Positions 8,782 through 13,706 of a DNA stretch of 25,008 nucleotides are shown here, one piece after another. Source of the DNA: JAVBOJ01 sp031550755 (GTDB lineage: Bacteria; Bacillota; Clostridia; Oscillospirales; UBA929); contig JAVBOJ010000153.1 in NCBI GenBank assembly GCA_031550755.1, positions 1-25,008 of the forward strand, given 5' to 3'. The stretch's first letter is position 1. Every line of letters starts with the position of its first letter. Below the pieces are notes generated by a model. The model did not search any database, had not been told where the DNA came from, and saw nothing but the letters and a program-made list of their open reading frames with translations. Position numbers and translations under genes: made by a program.

Positions 8782-9756
8782 TCAGTCCACCCCGATCTCC
8801 CCGTTTTGATACGCCTCGGCAAACGCCACGCGCGCAAGCGTCAGCGTCTTCCCGGCCAGATAGGACAGCGCCCCCGCCGGGGTTGTAAATGAAAATGTAA
8901 TCCGATCGGCGCACAGCGCCTGCCCCGGAAGGGACAGCGCGCGTTCGCGCCTGCCGTATTTTCCGTCGCCGAGCAGCGGATGGCCGCGGGACGCCCACTG
9001 CGCCCGGATTTGATGCGTCCGCCCGGTGATGAGCCGGCAACGCAGCAGCGACAAGCCTTTCCCGGTTTGAAGCACCTCATACCGCAGGACGGCGGTTCGT
9101 GCGCCGGGGCGCGGCGAGGAGTAGACTGACACCTGCCGGGTCTGTTCGTTTTTGAGCAAAAAGTCGGTGAGCTCGCCGGTTTTCGGCGTCACCGTTCCGT
9201 GGACAAGGCAGAGATACTCCTTGGAAATCTCCCGCGCGGCGATTTTTTCGCACAAAATCCGCAGCGCCGGGGCGGTCTTGGCCGCCAGCACCAGCCCCTC
9301 GGTGTTGCGATCCAGCCGGTGGCAGAGCGAAGGGGAAAACCCGTTCTCCCGCAACGGATCCCACTCACCCTGACGGTACAGATACGCCCGCAGCTGGGTT
9401 TCCAGCGTGTGCACCGCGCCGTGTTCGTCCGGCTGGCAGGACATGCCCGGCGGCTTGTGCAGCGCCAAGAGATGCTCGTCCTCGTAAACCACTGTCAGCG
9501 CGGGGTTTTCCACCTTCGACCAGGCGTCGTCGGCCGAGACCGGAGCCTGCGCCGCGTCGGGCAGGTAGAGCTCCACCCGTTGCCCCGCCGCCACCCGTGC
9601 ATCGCCCGGGGCGCGGACGCCGTCGAGCTTGACATCCTTCAGCCGCAAGGCTTTTTGGAGCGCGGCGGAGGAAACCCCCGGCAGCGCCGCGGACAAAAAA
9701 CGATCCAGCCGCCGCCCGTCGTCGTTCGGGCCGACGGCAAACTCCAGCCGCCGCAT
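8782..9756 (-). CDS. RluA-family RNA pseudouridine synthase with S4 domain
   Basis: Isomerises specific uridines in rRNA or tRNA to pseudouridine. 324 aa. Seen: an N-terminal S4 RNA-binding domain (about residues 13-66, with RRLDRFLSAALPGVS); the catalytic motif HRLDRNTEG with Asp149; the active-site segment ALHKPPGMSCQP; and LITGRTHQIRAQWASRGHPLLGDGKYG. This layout is that of RluC/RluD-type enzymes; the exact target cannot be read from the sequence. The ATG at 9756 is preferred because AGGTGA lies 5 bases upstream; a GTG three codons earlier overlaps that site. It is the first gene of a two-gene unit with araD and has its own promoter. Confidence 0.92.
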   Translation of the reverse strand: MRRLEFAVGPNDDGRRLDRFLSAALPGVSSAALQKALRLKDVKLDGVRAPGDARVAAGQRVELYLPDAAQAPVSADDAWSKVENPALTVVYEDEHLLALHKPPGMSCQPDEHGAVHTLETQLRAYLYRQGEWDPLRENGFSPSLCHRLDRNTEGLVLAAKTAPALRILCEKIAAREISKEYLCLVHGTVTPKTGELTDFLLKNEQTRQVSVYSSPRPGARTAVLRYEVLQTGKGLSLLRCRLITGRTHQIRAQWASRGHPLLGDGKYGRRERALSLPGQALCADRITFSFTTPAGALSYLAGKTLTLARVAFAEAYQNGEIGVD

Positions 9757-9777
9757 AGCAATCACCTTCTGCCGGTC

Positions 9778-9806
9778 AGTATACCAAAAATCCCCCGGGT
9801 TTTCAA
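9778..9806 (-). promoter_or_regulatory. SigA promoter of the pseudouridine synthase-araD operon
   Basis: On the minus strand TTGAAA (9801-9806), a 17-base spacer and TATACT (9778-9783): 5 of 6 at each box. The expected start point is only about 15 bases before the ATG at 9756, leaving room for little more than the ribosome site. Confidence 0.75.
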
Positions 9807-9810
9807 GCCG

Positions 9811-10551
9811 TCAGGTATCCCGGCGAAACTCGGTGATGTGCTTGCGATAGCGCAGCGGAATGAATTTTTGCTGCAGCTTGGCGTTGAGGCGGCTTTGGTT
9901 GGCGATGGCCTCAAAATACCGCCGCCAGAGCTCCTCCACCGCGCCGCCTCGGGGCAGCGGCGGCAACGGCCCGTCGGGCAGCCCGATCAGCATCCAGCCG
10001 CGCTTCGGCTCGGATACAATGGCTTCCCGCCGTCTTGTGTCGCGCAGAAGCAGCCGCTGGTCGCCAAACCGCGCGTAAAAATGATCGCCGAGCAGCGGCA
10101 ATATATGGTACTCCGGCTCGATGTCCGACACGAACAAATTGTCCTCCGTCTCGACAAAACGGATGATCCCCCGGAAGAGCTGGGTCTCCCAGCCCACCTT
10201 GCGGGACAGCCCCGCCACGGTTTTAACCGCCGGAATCTGCAGCAGCGGCAGGGGATTTTTTCCGTGTTCAAACCCTGTGCGCAGTGTCGCCAAAATGGCC
10301 TCCTCCGCGCCGGGCAGCTCGGACAAAAACGCCTGATAGCAAGCCTCCGGCAGCTCGGACGACAGCCGCAGCATCCCCTTGGTCAGCCGGTCGGCGTGCG
10401 CCGGATCGGTCTCCACAAACCGCGTTTCAAACAGCGACGCGCCCTCCAGCCGATCCGCCGCCCGGAGCATGTCGTCCGGGTCGTTGCGTTTGTACACCGC
10501 GAAAACGGCCGAGAGAAAGCCGTCCCAGCTCCCGTCATATAACCAGATCAT
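9811..10551 (-). CDS. DUF4130 protein, partner of the DNA-repair-type radical SAM protein (TIGR03915-like)
   Basis: 246 aa, recognised from its N-terminus MIWLYDGSWDGFLSAVFAVY and from its position. The known family (TIGR03915, a probable DNA metabolism protein) occurs almost always beside the TIGR03916 radical SAM protein; in some species it is fused to a uracil-DNA-glycosylase-like domain, which is absent at this length. The C-terminus is basic (FIPLRYRKHITEFRRDT). There are no signal peptide or membrane segments, so it is cytosolic. The start overlaps the end of the rSAM gene by 17 bases, implying coupled translation. The biochemical function is unknown. An upstream in-frame extension to 10665 lies wholly inside the rSAM gene and was rejected. 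Confidence 0.85.
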   Translation of the reverse strand: MIWLYDGSWDGFLSAVFAVYKRNDPDDMLRAADRLEGASLFETRFVETDPAHADRLTKGMLRLSSELPEACYQAFLSELPGAEEAILATLRTGFEHGKNPLPLLQIPAVKTVAGLSRKVGWETQLFRGIIRFVETEDNLFVSDIEPEYHILPLLGDHFYARFGDQRLLLRDTRRREAIVSEPKRGWMLIGLPDGPLPPLPRGGAVEELWRRYFEAIANQSRLNAKLQQKFIPLRYRKHITEFRRDT

Positions 10552-11812
10552 GGGCGGGCAGCAGCGGGCCTTGCGGCGCGAACAGATTGAGTTGTCCCCC
10601 GGCGGCCGACGGCTCGGTGAGCGCCTGCCGCAGATAGGGATTGCCGGGTTCCATCCGCCCGGCAAACTGGCCGCCGGCGGTGAGAAAATACTGCGCGCGC
10701 TTCATCACGACCCCCATTTTGGCCAGATGCTCGGGGCGCAGCGCGCCCTGCCGCCGCGCGGCCACAATGCGCCGCGCCGAAATGACCCCCAGCCCCGGCA
10801 CCCGCAGCAGGGTCTCGTACGAGGCGGTGTTGACCTCCACCGGGAAAAACTCCGGATGGTGCAGCGCCCACGCGCACTTGGGATCCAGCTCGGTGTCCAG
10901 CATCCGGTCGGTCTCGCCGAAGAGCTCCTCGGCGTCAAATTCATAAAACCGCATCAGCCAGTCGGCCTGATACAGCCGATGCTCCCGCAAAAGCGGCGGC
11001 GGCGTCCCCGCCGGCGGCAGGATCTGATGGTCGCCCACCGGGATATAGGCCGAAAAATACACCCGTTTCATGCGGTATTTTTTGTACAGCCCCTGCGACA
11101 GCCGCAAAATCGTCAGGTCGTTGTCCGGCGTCGCGCCCACGATCATCTGGGTGGTCTGCCCCGCCGGGGCGAAGAGCGGCGCGTGCGGGAAGCGGCGGCG
11201 ATCCTCCAGATTGTAGGTCTGCGCCTGACGGATGGCATTCATCGGGGCAAAAATTTTCTCCGGCGCTTTCTGCGGCGCCAACAGCCGCAGGGAGTCCGAG
11301 GTCGGCAGCTCAATGTTGACGCTGATGCGGTCAGCCAGCAGCCCCGCGGCGTTGACCAGCTCGGGCGACGACCCCGGAATGATTTTTGTGTGGATATAGC
11401 CGCCGAAGCGGTACTCCTCGCGCAGGATGCGCATGGTTTCGACCATACGTTCCATGGTGTCGTCGGGGCTGCCGGCCACGCCCGAGCTGAGAAACAGCCC
11501 CTCGATATAATTGCGCCGGTAAAAGGCCACCGTCAGATCGGCCAGCTCGCGCGGGGCCAGCGTCGCGCGGGGCACATCCGACCCGCATCGGTTGCGGCAG
11601 TAGGCGCAGCTGTACATGCAGGCGTTGGACTGCAACACTTTTAACAAAGAGACGCAGCGCCCGTCGGCCGCCCAGGTGTGGCAGATGCCGGCCATATGGG
11701 CGTTGCCGAGCTGCCCGGGCTTGCCCGCCCGGCCGCCGCCGGATGAGGAACAGGAGGCGTCAAACTTGGCGGCATCGCCCAAAATCTCCAATTTTTGCAT
11801 TACTTTTTCCAT
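10535..11812 (-). CDS. Putative DNA modification/repair radical SAM protein (TIGR03916-like)
   Basis: 425 aa, predicted to reductively cleave S-adenosylmethionine with a 4Fe-4S cluster; substrate unknown. Seen: CMYSCAYC, the radical SAM CxxxCxxC (C65, C69, C72) with C76 just after; additional N-terminal cysteines C21, C44 and C53 in the family block GICHTWAADGRC; a helix-hairpin-helix DNA-binding motif near residues 327-356 (VNTASYETLLRVPGLG followed by ARRI); and the C-terminal pentapeptide QLNLF at 407-411 (codons 10580-10594), resembling the beta-clamp binding motif. The start at 11812 is chosen for AGAGGG 6 bases upstream; TTG at 11830 and ATG at 11800 are alternatives. It forms an operon with the DUF4130 gene and has an upstream promoter embedded in an inverted repeat. 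Confidence 0.9.
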   Translation of the reverse strand: MEKVMQKLEILGDAAKFDASCSSSGGGRAGKPGQLGNAHMAGICHTWAADGRCVSLLKVLQSNACMYSCAYCRNRCGSDVPRATLAPRELADLTVAFYRRNYIEGLFLSSGVAGSPDDTMERMVETMRILREEYRFGGYIHTKIIPGSSPELVNAAGLLADRISVNIELPTSDSLRLLAPQKAPEKIFAPMNAIRQAQTYNLEDRRRFPHAPLFAPAGQTTQMIVGATPDNDLTILRLSQGLYKKYRMKRVYFSAYIPVGDHQILPPAGTPPPLLREHRLYQADWLMRFYEFDAEELFGETDRMLDTELDPKCAWALHHPEFFPVEVNTASYETLLRVPGLGVISARRIVAARRQGALRPEHLAKMGVVMKRAQYFLTAGGQFAGRMEPGNPYLRQALTEPSAAGGQLNLFAPQGPLLPAHDLVI

Positions 11813-11831
11813 AGATATCCCTCTTGTCAAA

Positions 11832-11870
11832 TCAAAACCTTTGTGCTATGATTGTATCATAAGGTTTTGA
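11832..11870. repeat. 10+10 bp perfect inverted repeat over the rSAM promoter (candidate operator)
   Basis: TCAAAACCTT at 11832-11841 and its exact complement AAGGTTTTGA at 11861-11870 are separated by 19 bases. A second small palindrome, ATGAT-TGT-ATCAT, lies inside at 11848-11860. The arms flank the -10 box and the predicted start site of the minus-strand promoter. A transcript starting near 11844 would lack one arm, so it reads better as a DNA operator than as an RNA hairpin. Confidence 0.6.
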
Positions 11871-11879
11871 AAATTGCAA
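11851..11879 (-). promoter_or_regulatory. SigA promoter of the rSAM-DUF4130 operon
   Basis: On the minus strand TTGCAA (11874-11879), 17 bases, then TACAAT (11851-11856) preceded by TGA (extended -10). The predicted start lies about 32 bases before the ATG at 11812. The box is inside the inverted repeat at 11832-11870. Confidence 0.65.
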
Positions 11880-11998
11880 ACAAATGTTCAAAATATTTTT
11901 TTATTTTTTCGACAACTTTCTACATTCCTTGCGCCCCAATGCTTTCCCATTTTTCGAAAAAAATATGCAGAATTTTTAAAAAATTTGCAAAAAAACGC

Positions 11999-12026
11999 TT
12001 GACATTTAAAAGCCGTGTGTTATTAT
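11999..12026 (+). promoter_or_regulatory. Strong SigA promoter with A-tract upstream region, driving the riboswitch
   Basis: Perfect TTGACA at 11999-12004, 16 bases, TATTAT at 12021-12026; TATAAA at 12024-12029 is an alternative at 19 bases. The 45 bases upstream hold repeated A- and T-tracts in otherwise GC-rich DNA, as in an UP element. The predicted transcript starts near 12033 and opens with a GGCG-GAAA-CGCC hairpin (12038-12049). Confidence 0.75.
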
Positions 12027-12054
12027 AAATACAGGACGGCGGAAACGCCACCCT

Positions 12055-12136
12055 CGAAAAGGCAAAGCTGTTGAAAAACAGTGACGCAAAGCTATAGGGC
12101 CTCTACCGTAGGTTGCGGTGTGGTAGCCAGCTGCCG
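12055..12136 (+). promoter_or_regulatory. GEMM-I (cyclic di-GMP class I) riboswitch aptamer
   Basis: Recognised from conserved blocks in order: GGCAAAGC (12061-12068); a first hairpin CTGTT-GAAA-AACAG with the GAAA docking tetraloop; GACGCAAAGCTATAGGGCCT; a second hairpin closed by GCTA and TAGC with an internal GTAGGTTGCGG receptor-like strand; and the 3' block GGTAGCCAGCTGCC (12122-12135). P1 is GGCA (12061-12064) with TGCC (12132-12135). It lies 116 bases upstream of a secreted transglutaminase-like gene and 15 bases before a strong terminator. The likely ligand is c-di-GMP; 3',3'-cGAMP cannot be excluded from the sequence. Confidence 0.92.
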
Positions 12137-12151
12137 AAGAAGAAAAAGAGT

Positions 12152-12190
12152 AAAAACTCTTTCTTCCGGCAGGAAGAAAGAGTTTTTTTC
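12152..12190 (+). terminator. Riboswitch expression-platform terminator
   Basis: A 12-bp perfect stem (12156-12167 with 12172-12183), loop GGCA, extended by four A-U pairs and followed by TTTTTTTC. A competing antiterminator can be drawn: CTGCC (12131-12135) with GGCAG (12168-12172), GAAG (12136-12139) with CTTC (12163-12166), and AAAGAGT (12145-12151) with ACTCTTT (12156-12162). CTGCC is also needed for aptamer P1, so ligand binding should favour termination (OFF switch). Confidence 0.9.
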
Positions 12191-12251
12191 TTCTGCGGGC
12201 ATACGAAACGCGGCTGTCACAATTGGTGGCGCCGGAGAAGGAGTGCGTCCC

Positions 12252-13178
12252 GTGAAAAAACTACTTGGTGTCATCCTGCTCACTGCCCTTGTTGCCGTTA
12301 TCTTCCTCATCCCCGTGTCCGCCGCCGAAGATGTGGCGCCCAATGATACCCCGCAGGTCAAACAGATTCTCTATACGGGGTCTGTCTCGGAAATCGATGC
12401 CACTTGGCAAAATGACGGCAGCATCGATGTCCATTATTTAAAACCTTCCACAAAAGGCCTAAAGGTGAAGATCATAAAGATCGATACTGATGGTAAGGAA
12501 GGCATGTTCTACACCTACGATCTCAACAACAAAGGCAATTGGGAAACCTATCCCCTTCAAATGGGCAACGGCAAGTACACCGTCAAGGTGCTGGAAAATA
12601 TCTCGGGCACCAAATACGCCGTCGTGCAGACCCAATCCATTGAGATCAAGCTGTCGAGCGATTTTGTCCCCTACCTCAAAGCCACCCAGCTCATCAACTA
12701 TACCGACGCTTCCAAAGCCATCGCCAAGGCCAAAGAGCTGACCAAGGACTGCAAGACCGACAACGACAAGCTCGCGGCCATTTATAAATACATAGTGGAC
12801 ACCGTTGTGTATGACTATGACAAGGCCAACAAGGTCAAAGCCGGCGAACTCAACGGCTACGTCCCGGTGATTGATGTCATTCTGGACGGCAAAAAGGGCA
12901 TCTGCTTTGATTATTCCTCCCTGCTGGCCGCCATGCTGCGCAGCCAAGGAATCCCCACCAAGCTGGTCATGGGTTATGTCGCTCCCAACAACCTCTACCA
13001 CGCCTGGAATGAGGTGTATCTCTCCGGGCAGGGCTGGGTCAAGGTCAACGGCTCGATCTACTTCGACGGCAAAACCTACTCCCGTATGGATTCCACTTTC
13101 TCCGCCGGCGACACGAAGGGCAAGAATTCCACCTTTGTCAACACGGCGAAAAATTACTCGAAAAAGTACGAGTATTAG
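12252..13178 (+). CDS. Secreted transglutaminase-like (papain-fold) protein under riboswitch control
   Basis: 308 aa. Seen: an N-terminal signal peptide (KKLLGVILLTALVAVIFLIPVSAAE, cleavage probably after VSA); a beta-rich domain of about 110 residues with no family I recognise; then a transglutaminase-core domain with GICFDYSSLLAAMLRSQGIP (Cys218), YHAWNEVYLSGQGWVKVN (His250), and a third position that is either Asn266 or the Asp280 of MDSTF. Such domains can be cysteine proteases, transglutaminases or peptidoglycan-acting enzymes; which one is unknown. There is no LPxTG motif, lipobox or C-terminal membrane segment, so it is probably released or held non-covalently. The start is GTG with AAGGAG 8 bases upstream; the frame runs upstream through the riboswitch, which excludes that extension. 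It is transcribed only if RNA polymerase reads past the terminator at 12152-12190. Confidence 0.88.
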   Translation: MKKLLGVILLTALVAVIFLIPVSAAEDVAPNDTPQVKQILYTGSVSEIDATWQNDGSIDVHYLKPSTKGLKVKIIKIDTDGKEGMFYTYDLNNKGNWETYPLQMGNGKYTVKVLENISGTKYAVVQTQSIEIKLSSDFVPYLKATQLINYTDASKAIAKAKELTKDCKTDNDKLAAIYKYIVDTVVYDYDKANKVKAGELNGYVPVIDVILDGKKGICFDYSSLLAAMLRSQGIPTKLVMGYVAPNNLYHAWNEVYLSGQGWVKVNGSIYFDGKTYSRMDSTFSAGDTKGKNSTFVNTAKNYSKKYEY

Positions 13179-13203
13179 TGAATCCCTCACTTTTGCTTAA
13201 TCC

Positions 13204-13228
13204 ACGGGTTTTGACCCGTTGTGATTTT
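13204..13228 (+). terminator. Weak terminator after the transglutaminase-like gene
   Basis: ACGGGT (13204-13209) pairs with ACCCGT (13214-13219) around TTTG, followed by TGTGATTTT. The stem is short and the U-tract imperfect. A C/T-rich stretch (13226-13285) follows, in which I see no gene. Confidence 0.4.
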
Positions 13229-13311
13229 ACCTTCTTCTTTCTTCTTCTCTTCTTCTCTTCTTTATCCCTCGCTTCTTTTTCAAATTCTTACCTTTTGATA
13301 GACGCCCAAAG

Positions 13312-13360
13312 CCCTCTTTACAAAGGGGGTGACCGCCGGAGGCGGTCGGGGGATTGCCCC
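13312..13360. repeat. REP-like palindromic element
   Basis: Three adjoining hairpins: CCCTCTTT-AC-AAAGGGGG (13312-13329), GACCGCC-GGA-GGCGGTC (13331-13347), and GGGG-GATTG-CCCC ending at 13360. The layout, an AAAGGGGGTG head, a variable hairpin, then CGGGGGATTG, is one I recall as a very common intergenic repeat in gut Clostridia; copy number in this genome cannot be seen here. Confidence 0.6.
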
Positions 13361-13520
13361 TGTCACGCTTGCTCGGCCGGCTCGCGCTTCCCTGTCACGC
13401 TCGCTCGGCCGCGCGGCCAGTCGTCCAAGCCTGCTCCGATTCTTTGCGGACAGAACGCCCCGCGTTCTTGGTTCCGCAGATTCTCCGCCGCTTGGCCTCC
13501 TGGCTCGGCCGGCTCGCGCG
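13359..13520. repeat. GC-rich repeat region with imperfect direct repeats and a nested palindrome
   Basis: CCTGTCACGC(T)TGCTCGGCCG occurs at 13359-13379 and, with one change, at 13391-13411. GCTCGGCCGGCTCGCGC at 13371-13387 returns at 13503-13519. Between them is a nested palindrome: CCAAGC/GCTTGG (13425-13430, 13490-13495), TGCGGA/TCCGCA (13445-13450, 13473-13478) and GAACGC/GCGTTC (13453-13458, 13462-13467) around CCC. No convincing protein gene was found in 13179-13706. Confidence 0.55.
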
Positions 13521-13577
13521 TCCTCCTTTATTTTGCTTTTTTCCATTCTCCTTTTTTCTATACCCATCTTCTGACAA

Positions 13578-13624
13578 GGTAAAAGGTACGCCAAACGTAC
13601 CTTTTACCGATTTTTTTATTTTCG
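13578..13624 (+). terminator. Strong rho-independent terminator upstream of the glycosyltransferase gene
   Basis: A 13-bp perfect stem (13578-13590 with 13596-13608), loop CCAAA, followed by GATTTTTTTATTTT. It isolates the glycosyltransferase gene from read-through of the transglutaminase-like gene. The pyrimidine-rich sequence just before it gives a weaker signal on the other strand. Confidence 0.85.
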
Positions 13625-13643
13625 GTTGTTTTTTCGGCGATGG

Positions 13644-13672
13644 TTGCATCTTGGAAGCTTTTGGTGTACTAT
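13644..13672 (+). promoter_or_regulatory. Possible promoter of the glycosyltransferase gene
   Basis: TTGCAT (13644-13649), 17 bases, TACTAT (13667-13672); 3 of 6 and 4 of 6. It is the best candidate between the terminator at 13578-13624 and the start at 13707, but weak. Confidence 0.35.
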
Positions 13673-13706
13673 GGTTCCGCGCAATACGCCAAAAGGAGAC
13701 TGTCAT

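Noticed and set aside
9199..10542. 447-aa plus-strand frame antisense to the pseudouridine synthase and DUF4130 genes
   Set aside because: Antisense shadow: no ribosome site, low-complexity Arg/Gln/Pro composition, and both strands cannot be explained when the minus strand has clear families.
10379..11644. 421-aa plus-strand frame antisense to the rSAM gene
   Set aside because: Same pattern of antisense shadow; no recognisable domain.
11908..11914. TGTCGAA on the minus strand, a perfect Spo0A-box core
   Set aside because: A six-specified-base motif is expected about a dozen times by chance in 25 kb over both strands; there is no second site or sporulation gene next to it.
12081..12251. Upstream coding extension of the transglutaminase-like gene and a 77-aa frame at 12113-12346
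   Set aside because: This sequence is the riboswitch and terminator; GTG at 12252 has a good ribosome site and begins a signal peptide.
13178..13594. Frames of 81-134 aa in the repeat region after the transglutaminase-like gene
   Set aside because: They are composed of repeat DNA translated into Arg/Ser/Pro-rich sequence, overlap in several frames and have no ribosome sites.
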